From positions 1 to 9,791 of the forward strand of contig DATIXG010000137.1 in assembly GCA_035518815.1 (NCBI GenBank): a stretch of DNA of 9,791 nucleotides. Reading direction: 5' to 3'. Below, in pieces: positions 1 to 7,234 of the stretch. The notes beneath the pieces were generated by a model. The model made no database searches. It had not been told where the DNA came from and saw only the letters and a program-made list of their open reading frames with translations. The position numbers and the translations under genes are program-made. The stretch's first letter is position 1, and each line of letters starts with the position of its first letter. Source of the stretch: AG25 sp035518815 (GTDB lineage Bacteria; Gemmatimonadota; Gemmatimonadetes; Gemmatimonadales; GWC2-71-9).

Positions 1-2778
1 GCGCACGAGTACTGGCGGATGAAGCAGCTCGCCGTCGATCTCGTGATCCTGAACGAACGCGGCTCCTCCTACATCCAGGACCTCCAGGTCGCCCTGGAGA
101 CGCAGGTCCGGACGAGCCAGTCGCGGCCGCAGATCGGAGCGAACGCCGCGCGCGGCGCCGTGTTCGTGCTGCGCGCGGACCTCATTCCGGCGGCGACGCG
201 CGCCCTGCTGCTCGCCATGGCCCGCGTCGTGCTGGTCGGGCGGCGCGGAACGCTGTCGGAGCAGCTCGCCCGTCCCGAGGAAGCCGACGTCGCGGTCCCG
301 CCTCCGCCGCAGCGCGTGCCTGCCGCGGGCGCGAGGCCGGCCGCTCCGGTCCCGCAGCTCGAGTTCTTCAATGGGCTGGGTGGATTCGCCGCGGACGGAC
401 GCGAGTACGTGACGATCCTCGGCGCCGGGCGGTCGGTCCCGGCGCCGTGGATCAACGTCGTCGCCAATCACGCCTTCGGATTCCAGGTCGCGGTCGAGGG
501 CGGCGGATACACGTGGTCGGGATCGAGCCGCGAGAACCAGCTGACGCCCTGGTCGAACGACCCGGTCACCGACCGGCCGGGCGAAGTGCTCTACGTGCGC
601 GACGAGGATTCCGGTTTGCTGTGGGGGCCGACCGCCCAGCCGATCCGCGGCGAGTCCGCGCCGTACGTCACCCGGCACGGGCAGGGCTACAGCCGGTTCG
701 AGCACGCGGCCCACGGCATTGCGCTCGATCTCCTTCAGTGCGTGCCGCTCGACGATCCGGTCAAGGTTTCGCGCCTGACGATCCGGAATACCTCCCGGCG
801 CGCCCGGCGGCTTTCGGTCACGGCCTATGTCGAATGGGTGCTCGGCCCGTCGCGCGGCGCATCGGCGTTTTCGGTCGTGACCGAGATCGACCCGGAAACC
901 GGCGCGATGTTCGCGCGCAATCCCTGGAACAGCGCGTTCGGCGCCCATGTCGCCTTCGCCGATCTCGGCGGCCGACAGATTGCATGGACCGGCGATCGGC
1001 GGGAGTTCCTGGGGCGAAACGGCACGCTCGACAATCCCGCGGCACTGGCCGCGGGCACACCGCTGTCGGGCCGGGTGGGTGCCGGCCTCGATCCCTGCGG
1101 CGCCCTGCAGGCGCCGGTCGAGCTCGAACCCGGGGAAACGGTGGAGCTCGTTTTCCTCCTCGGGCAGGCGGCGACGGCGGCCGACGCGCAATCGCTGGTC
1201 GCCCGCTACCGTGAGACCGATCTCGACGTGGTCCTGCGCCGCGTCGTCGACTACTGGGACGACGTGCTCGGCAGGGTCCAGGTGAAAACGCCGGACCGCT
1301 CGATGGACCTCATGCTCAACCGCTGGCTGCTCTACCAGACGCTCGCGTGCCGCGTCTGGGCGCGTTCGGCGTTCTACCAGGCGAGCGGCGCCTACGGATT
1401 CCGCGACCAGCTCCAGGACGGAATGGCGCTCGCGCTGTCGCGCCCGGCAATGACGCGCGAGCATCTGCTGCGCGCCGCGGCCCGGCAGTTCGTCGAAGGC
1501 GACGTCCAGCACTGGTGGATGCCGCCGTCCGGACAAGGGGTACGCACCCGCATCTCCGACGACCGGGTGTGGCTCGCCTACGCCACCGCTCACTATGTCG
1601 AGACGACGGGCGACGGCGCGGTGCTGGACGAGCCCCTGCCGTTCCTCGAGGGCCAGGCGCTCGGCGCCTTCGAGCACGACGCCTACTTTCAACCCATGCT
1701 CGCCGAAGAGAGCGGATCGCTCTTCGAGCACTGCGCCCGCGGGCTCGACCGGAGTCTCGCCGTCGGCGCGCACGGCCTGCCGCTGATCGGCACCGGCGAC
1801 TGGAACGACGGCATGAACCGCGTCGGCGAGCGGGGCCTGGGGGAGAGCGTCTGGCTCGGCTGGTTCCTGCATGCGACGCTGATGGCGTTCGCGCCGCTCG
1901 CCGCCGCGCGTGGCGAAGCGGCGCGCGCCGCGGACTGGCTCGCGCACGCCGCGCGCGTCCGCAGCGCGCTCGAGCGCGAGGCCTGGGACGGGGACTGGTA
2001 CCGGCGCGGCTATTACGACAACGGCACGCCGCTCGGCTCGTCCACGAGCGAGGAGTGCCGGATCGACTCGATCGCGCAGTCCTGGAGCGTGATCTCCGAA
2101 GCGGCGGACCCGGCGCGCGCCGCCCGTGCGATGGCCGCCGTGGACGAGCGGCTCATCCGTCGCGGCGACGGGCTCGCGCTGCTCTTCGCACCGCCCTTTG
2201 ATCTCACGTCGCTCGACCCCGGGTACATCAGGGGGTATCCGCCCGGCATCCGGGAGAACGGCGGCCAGTACACCCATGCGGCCACCTGGTCGGCGATCGC
2301 ATTCGCCGCCCTCGGCGATGGCGACAAGGCCGCGGAGCTGTTCTCGCTCCTGAACCCGGTCAACCGTGCCGCCACGCGCGCAGACGTGCAGCGCTACAAG
2401 GTCGAGCCTTACGTCGTTGCCGCGGATGTCTATTCCGTAGCGCCGCACGTCGGGCGCGGCGGGTGGACGTGGTACACCGGCTCGGCGGGGTGGCTCTACC
2501 GGGCCGGCATCGAGGCGATCCTAGGCTTGCGTCTGCAGGGGGCGTTCCTGCGCCTTGCGCCCTGCATCCCCAAAGCGTGGCCGCGATTCGAGATCGTGTT
2601 CAAGTATCGCTCTGCAAGCTACGAGATCGAGGTCAAGAATCCGGACGGCGTCTGCCGTGGTGTCGCTCGCGCCGAACTGGACGGCGAGAGACTGCCCGAC
2701 GGCACGGCGCGGGTTCCGCTCGTCGACGACGATCGAGTCCACAAGGTGCGCGTGATTCTCGGATCGCGCCCGGGGTAA
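1..2778 (+). CDS. ndvB: Cyclic beta-1,2-glucan synthase-like protein (NdvB family), C-terminal part with GH94 module; 5' end outside window
   Basis: The reading frame is open from base 1, with His-Glu-Tyr-Trp-Arg preceding the first Met at 19, so the Met at 19 is internal and the gene starts upstream. About 925 residues are visible. Residues 1-110 match the linker before the phosphorylase module of NdvB/Cgs-type proteins (AVDLVILNE, then YIQDLQ). The GH94 N-terminal beta-sandwich follows (GLGGFAADGREY near 126, then FGFQVAVEGGGYTWS and SRENQLTPWSNDP), then the alpha/alpha barrel. The signature GDWNDGMN lies at residues 599-606; the Asp of this motif is the general acid in GH94 phosphorylases. 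ENGGQYTHA and GGWTWYTGSAGW also fit. In this family an N-terminal membrane glycosyltransferase builds cyclic beta-1,2-glucan and the GH94 part trims primer length; the glycosyltransferase half cannot be checked here. The gene converges on the next one with only 35 bp between, and no clear terminator. A stand-alone GH94 phosphorylase is less likely given the linker. Confidence 0.88.
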   Translation, partial: AHEYWRMKQLAVDLVILNERGSSYIQDLQVALETQVRTSQSRPQIGANAARGAVFVLRADLIPAATRALLLAMARVVLVGRRGTLSEQLARPEEADVAVPPPPQRVPAAGARPAAPVPQLEFFNGLGGFAADGREYVTILGAGRSVPAPWINVVANHAFGFQVAVEGGGYTWSGSSRENQLTPWSNDPVTDRPGEVLYVRDEDSGLLWGPTAQPIRGESAPYVTRHGQGYSRFEHAAHGIALDLLQCVPLDDPVKVSRLTIRNTSRRARRLSVTAYVEWVLGPSRGASAFSVVTEIDPETGAMFARNPWNSAFGAHVAFADLGGRQIAWTGDRREFLGRNGTLDNPAALAAGTPLSGRVGAGLDPCGALQAPVELEPGETVELVFLLGQAATAADAQSLVARYRETDLDVVLRRVVDYWDDVLGRVQVKTPDRSMDLMLNRWLLYQTLACRVWARSAFYQASGAYGFRDQLQDGMALALSRPAMTREHLLRAAARQFVEGDVQHWWMPPSGQGVRTRISDDRVWLAYATAHYVETTGDGAVLDEPLPFLEGQALGAFEHDAYFQPMLAEESGSLFEHCARGLDRSLAVGAHGLPLIGTGDWNDGMNRVGERGLGESVWLGWFLHATLMAFAPLAAARGEAARAADWLAHAARVRSALEREAWDGDWYRRGYYDNGTPLGSSTSEECRIDSIAQSWSVISEAADPARAARAMAAVDERLIRRGDGLALLFAPPFDLTSLDPGYIRGYPPGIRENGGQYTHAATWSAIAFAALGDGDKAAELFSLLNPVNRAATRADVQRYKVEPYVVAADVYSVAPHVGRGGWTWYTGSAGWLYRAGIEAILGLRLQGAFLRLAPCIPKAWPRFEIVFKYRSASYEIEVKNPDGVCRGVARAELDGERLPDGTARVPLVDDDRVHKVRVILGSRPG

Positions 2779-2813
2779 CTCCGTCGCGGCCGATGGCGCG
2801 CGAGCTCCTCGTA

Positions 2814-3488
2814 CTAGATCACGCTCGCGATGATGTTGATGCTGAGCGCGAGCACGGCGATGTTGAACATGAACGCGAGGATGCCGTGGATCATCGTCAG
2901 CCGGCGCATGCTGCGCGATGCCACCGCGACGTCCGATACCTGCGAGGTCATCCCGACCACGAAGGAGTAGTACGCGAAGTCGAGGAAGTCGGGCTCGCGT
3001 CCGCCCGGAAACACGAGCGAGGCAGTGACCGCGGGCTGACCGTGCGGGCCGGCGTAATAGCGGTGAGCATAGTGGAGCGCGAACACCGTCTGGATCAGTA
3101 GCCACGACGAGACCAGCGCGGTGATGGTCAGCGTGAGGTGCCAGGCGCGGCCCCAGAACGGGAGGTCCCGGATGGTGCCGGCGACGAAACCGATGGCGAC
3201 GATGCTCGCGCACGCCGCACCCACCACGAACACGAATATCACGTAACCACTCTGATCCTGGGCGAGTGCATGGTCACGCGTGCCCCGAGCGTCGGTCCGC
3301 CCGACGAGCATCCACGCGAGGCCGAGGTAGGTCAGCGCGCCGAGATCCCAGCTCGCCACGGCGCGCGTGTGCCACGAGATCGAGTCCGGTTGCACGAGGA
3401 ACGCGACGGCTGCGACGAGCAGCGCTATTCCCAGGCGGCGCTTTGCGCTGAAGCGGGCGATCCACGACGTATTCCGCAGGTCAGCCAC
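2814..3488 (-). CDS. DUF1345 family integral membrane protein
   Basis: The 224-residue protein has about five hydrophobic segments (roughly residues 18-33, 45-63, 81-104, 118-140 and 196-219), so it should sit in the inner membrane. Family marks are LIQTVFALHYAHRYY (131-145) and the stretch FPGGREPDFLDFAYYSFVVG (160-179) followed by MTSQVSDV, which are characteristic of DUF1345 (Pfam PF07077). No biochemical function is established for the family. The start is a GTG: the in-frame codons upstream are CTA and then a TGA stop at 3492-3494, and the next Met is near residue 60 inside a membrane helix. The ribosome-binding site before this GTG is weak (GAG only). It lies 62 bp downstream of the VIT-type transporter on the same strand and may be co-transcribed with it. 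Confidence 0.85.
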   Translation of the reverse strand: MADLRNTSWIARFSAKRRLGIALLVAAVAFLVQPDSISWHTRAVASWDLGALTYLGLAWMLVGRTDARGTRDHALAQDQSGYVIFVFVVGAACASIVAIGFVAGTIRDLPFWGRAWHLTLTITALVSSWLLIQTVFALHYAHRYYAGPHGQPAVTASLVFPGGREPDFLDFAYYSFVVGMTSQVSDVAVASRSMRRLTMIHGILAFMFNIAVLALSINIIASVI

Positions 3489-3550
3489 TAGTCATCTCGG
3501 AAGTTTCTCGCCTCGCGTGCGATAGCGTAGCGTACGGACAGACCCAGGCA

Positions 3551-4246
3551 TCACACGACTGCACCGAATAGTGCACCGACACCCGCGGTGATCGCCATCG
3601 CCATCGCACCCCAGAAGGCGACCCGCGACGCGCCGATCAGAGCGCCGGCACCGCCAACCCGCGCGGCGATTCCGCCCAGCAAGGCGAGGAATACGAGCGA
3701 TGTCCCCGACACCCAAGGAATCAGGCCCTGCGCGGGTGCCAACGTCGCCACGGCCAGCGGTAGCACCGCACCGACCGCGAAGCTAGCGGCCGACGCCAAC
3801 GCGGCCTGAACCGGCCGCGCGCTGAGGGTCTCGGAGATGCCGAGCTCGTCGCGCGCATGGGCAGCGAGGGCGTTGTGCGCCATCAGCTGCTCGGCCACCT
3901 GCTGCGCCAGGCCTTGGTCGAGGCCCCGGGCGACGTAGATGGCCGTCAGCTCACGCCGTTCCGCAGCGGGATCCATCTCGAGCTCGGCGCGCTCGCGCGT
4001 CAGGTCGGCCCGCTCGGTATCGGCCTGCGAATGCACCGAGACATATTCGCCAGCGGCCATCGACATGGCCCCGGCCACCAGCCCCGCGACGCCGCTTAGC
4101 AGGACGTTGCCCTGGCTCGAACCGGCAGCCGCGACGCCGACCACCAAGCTGGCCGTAGAGACGATGCCGTCGTTGGCGCCAAGCACGGCGGCGCGCAGCC
4201 AGCCGATGCGGTACGTACGGTGACGTTCCATGTGGCGTACAGCCAT
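3551..4246 (-). CDS. VIT1/CCC1-family Fe2+/Mn2+ transporter-like protein
   Basis: The 231-residue product has the CCC1/VIT1 layout. A first helix carries GANDGIVS (Asp26 in the translocation path), and the second ends in AGAMSMAAGEYVSV (Met61/Met63, Glu67). Next comes a charged cytoplasmic segment (about residues 72-136) rich in Glu and Asp, including ERADLTRERAELE, and then three hydrophobic segments (about 146-170, 178-200 and 205-230). In plant VIT1 the equivalent Asp and Met line the ion path and the Glu cluster binds metal; by homology this protein exports or sequesters Fe2+ or Mn2+ across the inner membrane. The ATG at 4246 is preceded by GAGGAGG about 9 nt upstream, which favours it over Met6. 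The gene is divergent from the DUF1415 gene (184 bp between starts). Substrate is inferred, not shown. Confidence 0.87.
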   Translation of the reverse strand: MAVRHMERHRTYRIGWLRAAVLGANDGIVSTASLVVGVAAAGSSQGNVLLSGVAGLVAGAMSMAAGEYVSVHSQADTERADLTRERAELEMDPAAERRELTAIYVARGLDQGLAQQVAEQLMAHNALAAHARDELGISETLSARPVQAALASAASFAVGAVLPLAVATLAPAQGLIPWVSGTSLVFLALLGGIAARVGGAGALIGASRVAFWGAMAMAITAGVGALFGAVV

Positions 4247-4430
4247 GCTCGGATGCCTCCTCGAGGCGGATAGCGTCAGGCCAATTCTGCCGCCGCTCCG
4301 CTTCGCAGCATCAAGCCCGCGACGTGGGCGCGCCTACCGGCCTGCCCGGATTGGCCGTGACGGTCACGATGGATCGCCCTCATTGGACAATAATGACATT
4401 GCCCGTACTCGGGCGACGTCGCCACACCCG
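4247..4430. promoter_or_regulatory. Divergent intergenic region between the VIT-type transporter and the DUF1415 gene
   Basis: This 184-bp gap should hold promoters for both flanking genes. The only clear element is the GAGGAGG ribosome-binding site of the minus-strand transporter (about 4256-4262). An AT-richer patch around 4381-4400 (TTGGACAATAATGACATT) stands out from the GC-rich surroundings and may be part of a plus-strand promoter, but I could not pair convincing -35 and -10 boxes. The DUF1415 reading frame stays open through this region; the extra N-terminal residues look non-coding (Arg/Pro/Ser-rich, no family similarity). Confidence 0.35.
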
Positions 4431-5012
4431 ATGACCTTCGCACCCGACACAGTTATCGCCGAAACCCGCGCCTGGGTTGATCGCGCCGTGATCGGATTGA
4501 ATCTGTGCCCGTTCGCCAGGGCAGTGCAGGTCAAAAACCAGATCCGGTACGTCGTCAGCGGCGCGACCGATCCGGACGCGTTGCTCGCCACCCTCCGTGA
4601 GGAGCTCCATCTGCTTGCGGGCGCGGCGCCGGCACGCGTGGAGACGACGCTCTTGATCCATCCTTGCGTGCTTATGAGCTTTCTCGACTTCAACGACTTC
4701 CTGAGCACCGCCGATGCTGCGCTCGAGGAACTGGGTTACGCTCGCGTGCTGCAGGTGGCAAGCTTCCACCCGCAGTATCAGTTCGCTGGCACCGCCGCCG
4801 ATGACGTGACGAACGCGACCAACCGCTCGCCTTATCCGACCTTGCACCTGCTGCGCGAAGAGAGCATCGACCGGGCCGTGGCCGTCTTCCCGGAGGCCAG
4901 GACGATCTACGAGCGCAACATCCGCACGCTGCAGGCGCTGGGACCGCAGGGATGGGCGGCGCTGCAGGCGCAGTGCAGGAGCGACGCCGCGGACGCGAAA
5001 GACGACGATTGA
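4431..5012 (+). CDS. DUF1415 family protein
   Basis: This 193-residue soluble protein carries the conserved blocks of DUF1415 (Pfam PF07209): VIGLNLCPFA (20-29, Cys26), TTLLIHP (72-78), the FLDFNDFL region (84-91), QVASFHPQYQF (108-118) and TNRSPYPTLHLLREES (130-145), then IYERNIRTL near 159. The family is widespread in beta- and gammaproteobacteria and has no assigned function; the invariant Cys and His could be catalytic or metal-binding, which is only a guess. I chose the ATG at 4431 because the family begins shortly before the TRAWVDRAVIGLNLCPF block. The open frame runs upstream to 4230, but the added 67 residues have no family character. No strong ribosome-binding site precedes 4431. 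The gene ends 43 bp before the convergent DsbA-family gene. Confidence 0.85.
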   Translation: MTFAPDTVIAETRAWVDRAVIGLNLCPFARAVQVKNQIRYVVSGATDPDALLATLREELHLLAGAAPARVETTLLIHPCVLMSFLDFNDFLSTADAALEELGYARVLQVASFHPQYQFAGTAADDVTNATNRSPYPTLHLLREESIDRAVAVFPEARTIYERNIRTLQALGPQGWAALQAQCRSDAADAKDDD

Positions 5013-5055
5013 CGAGGCTGAAGCCTGGGACGTCGGCTAACGGCCCAGCCTGCGT

Positions 5056-5721
5056 TCACGTGCTCCCGCATGCCCGGCTCACGCCCACCCGTTCCACCAG
5101 CGCCGCTTGCCACGCGGCGACGTGGCCGAAGTACCGAGCGGCGTCCAGTGTCTCGAGACCTCGGCCCGCGTCGAACGCGAAGGTTGGGAAGCCCTGGCCA
5201 CCGACCCGCTGCAGCAGATCGCGGCTGGCGGCGATGTGCTTCGCCGCGGTGGGCCCGGTGACCTTTTCCAGCATCGGCTTGAACGTCGCCTCGGGCAGGC
5301 CGATGTCCGCGGCGAGCTCGACGAGCACTGCGCGGTCCGCAACGCGCCGGCCCTCGACATAGTGGGCCTTCTGGATGCGCTTGAGCATGTCGAGCCCGCA
5401 CCCGCCGAGCGCCTCGGCCGCGAGAATGGCGTCGATCGGCGGCTCGGAGTCGAACACCGCGCCGGTATCGTTCAGGAGGCCGTTGAGATAAGCCTCCCCG
5501 AACGGCTGCCCGGTGGACGAGGCGATGCGCTGGTCATGCTCCAGCACGTAGCGGCGCAGCGCCGCTGTGACCGGCTGCCGGTTGGGACCCGTCATCAAGC
5601 CGCCGGCGTGCAGCGCGACGTCCAGGCCGTTCACCTTGCGCGCGGCTTCAATCAGCGACGACGCGCCATAGCACCAGCCGCACAGCGGATCGAAGATGTA
5701 ATGCAGCCTAGGTCGGCTCAT
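5056..5721 (-). CDS. DsbA-family CxxC thiol-disulfide protein (COG3531-like)
   Basis: The 221-residue protein starts directly with the thioredoxin-fold strand LHYIFDPLCGWCYGA, placing the redox motif Cys14-Gly-Trp-Cys17 at the N-terminus. The helical insert typical of DsbA and 2-hydroxychromene-2-carboxylate isomerase relatives follows. GGQGFPTFAF (174-183) supplies the cis-proline loop (Pro179). It resembles the predicted protein-disulfide isomerases of COG3531. There is no signal peptide, so it is probably a cytoplasmic thiol reductase or isomerase rather than a periplasmic oxidase. Its substrate is unknown; detoxification of thiol-reactive compounds is one possibility. The ATG at 5721 has AAGGAG 6-7 nt upstream, a strong ribosome-binding site. 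The gene is divergent from glsB across a 320-bp gap containing the paired 18-bp sites. Confidence 0.85.
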   Translation of the reverse strand: MSRPRLHYIFDPLCGWCYGASSLIEAARKVNGLDVALHAGGLMTGPNRQPVTAALRRYVLEHDQRIASSTGQPFGEAYLNGLLNDTGAVFDSEPPIDAILAAEALGGCGLDMLKRIQKAHYVEGRRVADRAVLVELAADIGLPEATFKPMLEKVTGPTAAKHIAASRDLLQRVGGQGFPTFAFDAGRGLETLDAARYFGHVAAWQAALVERVGVSRACGST

Positions 5722-5836
5722 TGCGACTCCTTGCCGGATAGGCTGGCACTACGGTCATCGACGCGCTAAGCCCGCTACAGGGTTGGGGAAACACGGATCG
5801 CACGGGAAAAGCGTACCCGGGCATCGAGATCGATGA

Positions 5837-5854
5837 CTGTGCGCTAGCGAACAG
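5837..5854. repeat. Operator-like 18-bp imperfect palindrome, copy 1
   Basis: CTGTGCGCTAGCGAACAG is an inverted repeat in which only one base pair (positions 5 and 14) breaks the symmetry; the core CGCTAGCG is a perfect palindrome. A second copy lies 64 bp downstream and matches at 17 of 18 positions. Its size, symmetry and place in a divergent promoter region suggest a binding site for a dimeric regulator. The regulator is not recognised. Confidence 0.5.
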
Positions 5855-5900
5855 AGCGACGCGGATATTCGGCGCATCAATGCGGTGCGCGTCGGCGCTT

Positions 5901-5918
5901 CTGTGCGCTAGCGAACTG
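5901..5918. repeat. Operator-like 18-bp imperfect palindrome, copy 2
   Basis: CTGTGCGCTAGCGAACTG repeats copy 1 with a single change (position 17, A to T) in the same orientation. The 64-bp centre-to-centre spacing is close to six helical turns, so both sites face the same side of the DNA. This copy lies about 124 bp before the glsB start codon. Confidence 0.5.
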
Positions 5919-5976
5919 ATCGCAGCCCCTTGAGCGAGTAGGCTTTACCTGAGCGCGCGGTCCCTACTGCGCGCAC

Positions 5977-6012
5977 GGTAGTCAGCCTACCACGGGCCGG
6001 TGACAACACCGG
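5977..6012 (+). promoter_or_regulatory. Two adjacent stem-loops in the glsB 5' leader
   Basis: GGTAG (5977-5981) pairs with CTACC (5987-5991) around a 5-nt loop. CCGGTG (5997-6002) pairs perfectly with CACCGG (6007-6012) around an ACAA tetraloop. Neither is followed by a T-run, so these are not intrinsic terminators. The second ends about 17 nt before the ribosome-binding site. They could influence mRNA stability or translation of glsB; that role is inferred from position only. Confidence 0.35.
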
Positions 6013-6041
6013 ATCGTTAACCCGGAAAAGGAAGAGACGAC

Positions 6042-6287
6042 ATGGAAATCCTCTGGTTCATACTGATTGGCCTGGCGGCCGGATGGCTCGCAGGACAGTT
6101 CATGAAAGGCGGCGGCTACGGCGCCGTCGGCGACATCCTGCTTGGCGTCGTGGGCGCGGTGGTCGGCGGGTTTCTGTTCCGCCAGCTGGGCCTGTCCGCC
6201 GGCGGGGGGTTGATCGGCGCCTTGATCGTCGCGACCATCGGTGCCGTGCTCGTTCTATTCCTGGTGCGCATGGTCAAGCGTGCCTAG
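6042..6287 (+). CDS. GlsB/YeaQ/YmgE-family stress-response membrane protein
   Basis: The 81-residue product is almost entirely hydrophobic and glycine-rich, with three predicted membrane helices (about residues 3-20, 27-47 and 54-77). GLAAGWLAGQFMKGGGYG (10-27), GDILLGVVGAVVGGFLF (30-46) and the closing VRMVKRA match the transglycosylase-associated family PF04226. Members such as E. coli YeaQ and YmgE and enterococcal GlsB are small inner-membrane proteins linked to general or bile stress. The older name transglycosylase-associated does not imply enzyme activity. The start is supported by AGGAAG about 7 nt upstream. The four-cysteine gene follows 42 bp downstream in the same direction and is probably co-transcribed. 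Confidence 0.9.
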   Translation: MEILWFILIGLAAGWLAGQFMKGGGYGAVGDILLGVVGAVVGGFLFRQLGLSAGGGLIGALIVATIGAVLVLFLVRMVKRA

Positions 6288-6329
6288 CAGCTAACCGGAC
6301 CGTCGAATACCGCGCGGAGGAGCGTACCA

Positions 6330-6491
6330 ATGACCCTTTGTCCGATCGCCATAGCCGTCGGCTGCAAGAAGTGTCCGGTCTTCGGCCTCTGTCCCGTGAA
6401 AGGCGTCATCGGCAATTACAGGAAAGCGGACAACGCGAAGCCCAGCAGTGGAGCCCACAAGGCGAAGAACAGCGGGAAGCAGCGCGGCTAG
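6330..6491 (+). CDS. Small four-cysteine protein (53 aa), function unknown
   Basis: The ATG at 6330 is preceded by GGAGGAG about 8 nt upstream, a near-ideal ribosome-binding site, and the frame encodes 53 residues ending in TAG. The N-terminal half is MTLCPIAIAVGCKKCPVFGL followed by CPVKGVIGNY, with Cys4, Cys12, Cys15 and Cys21 (spacing C-x7-C-x2-C-x5-C), three of them followed directly by Pro or preceding one. The C-terminal half is a Lys-rich, low-complexity tail. Four clustered cysteines suggest zinc or an iron-sulfur cluster, or redox sensing; this is inference. I have the impression that short CPIA...CKKCP proteins recur in proteobacteria, but I cannot assign a family. The gene follows glsB by 42 bp, and its stop shares the palindrome CTAG with the stop of the convergent protease gene. 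Confidence 0.75.
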   Translation: MTLCPIAIAVGCKKCPVFGLCPVKGVIGNYRKADNAKPSSGAHKAKNSGKQRG

Positions 6492-7234
6492 GCCGACGCC
6501 GCGTCCTGCGTGAGTGTCAGGAGCACGTCGGCGTACCAGGCGTAGTTCAGGTCGAGACGTTCGTCCTGCTGGACGTCGCGGTTGGCGACGTCCATCCGGC
6601 CCGCGTGGACGCCGAGCAGCATCCACGGCAGCTCCACCCGACCGGCGCCCTGGGTCGAGTCGCGCGCGACCACCGGCGCGCCGCTCGTGCCGCGATGCAT
6701 CCGCGCATCCGTCAGGAAGTAGCCGTGGCCCTGGAACCGGATCCCGAACGCCGAGGCGATCACCGCCTGCCGCGCGACCGGCAGACGATGCAGCGTGTCG
6801 TGGAAGCCCAGCGGGAAACCGGCGATGAGCACCGACGTTCCCACTTCGATCTCGTCGAGCTCCTTCACCAGATGAGCGGGCGTGAATGCGTGGTAAAGGA
6901 GCGTTTCCGGTAGGGCGGGCCGCTCGAGTTCCAGGGCCACGACGTCGATCGCGCCTGCCGAGTCGCGCCCCTCCCGCCAGATCGACTTCCGCTCCCGGTA
7001 AAGCGGGATAGAGAACTGCCGCGTCATGGCGACGTTGTCCGGCGCCACGTGCAGCTCGATCTCCAGCCGGTCCGGGTAATGATCGCTCGCCTCGTCCAAC
7101 ACTACGTGTCGGCTGGTCACCAGATACAACCGGCTGTCCCGCTCGAAGAAAAAGCCGGTCGCGTTGGTCAGGTGCCGCTGCCCGAGCATCGTCGTGACGC
7201 GGGTGACGGCCAGCAGCAGCGATTCGATCATCAT
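6488..7234 (-). CDS. Trypsin-like serine protease, probably cytoplasmic
   Basis: From the ATG at 7234 the protein is 248 residues long. It has a chymotrypsin-fold catalytic set in order: His43 in LVTSRHVV, Asp97 in AIDVVALEL, and Ser184 in RGTSGAPVVA. GFFFERDSRLYLVTSRH resembles the strand that leads into the catalytic His in trypsin-like peptidase_2 domains (PF13365). No signal peptide, membrane anchor or PDZ domain is visible, so it is not a DegP-type periplasmic protease. The open frame extends ten codons further to 7264, but GGAGG lies 5 nt before 7234, and this ATG overlaps the stop of the upstream methyltransferase as ATGA, so 7234 (or the adjacent Met at 7231) is preferred. The overlap implies translational coupling to the methyltransferase. 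Substrate and trigger are unknown. Confidence 0.82.
   Translation of the reverse strand: MMIESLLLAVTRVTTMLGQRHLTNATGFFFERDSRLYLVTSRHVVLDEASDHYPDRLEIELHVAPDNVAMTRQFSIPLYRERKSIWREGRDSAGAIDVVALELERPALPETLLYHAFTPAHLVKELDEIEVGTSVLIAGFPLGFHDTLHRLPVARQAVIASAFGIRFQGHGYFLTDARMHRGTSGAPVVARDSTQGAGRVELPWMLLGVHAGRMDVANRDVQQDERLDLNYAWYADVLLTLTQDAASA

Larger units (their letters stand above)
5722..6041. promoter_or_regulatory. 320-bp divergent intergenic region with paired 18-bp sites and leader hairpins
   Basis: No coding region is supported here. The gap separates the minus-strand DsbA-family gene from plus-strand glsB. It contains two copies of an 18-bp near-palindrome (5837-5854 and 5901-5918) and two small stem-loops in the presumed glsB leader (5977-5991 and 5997-6012). 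An AGGAAG ribosome-binding site lies at 6029-6034, about 7 nt before the glsB ATG. I could not assign convincing sigma-70 boxes in either direction, which would be compatible with alternative-sigma or activator-dependent promoters. Confidence 0.5.

Noticed and set aside
4230..4430. Upstream extension of the DUF1415 reading frame
   Set aside because: The extra 67 residues are Arg/Pro/Ser-rich, overlap the transporter's ribosome-binding site, and precede the normal family start.
5013..5055. Possible bidirectional terminator between the DUF1415 and DsbA-family genes
   Set aside because: AGGCT-GA-AGCCT and CTGGG/CCCAG pairings exist, but they are mutually exclusive, short, and have no T-run on either strand.
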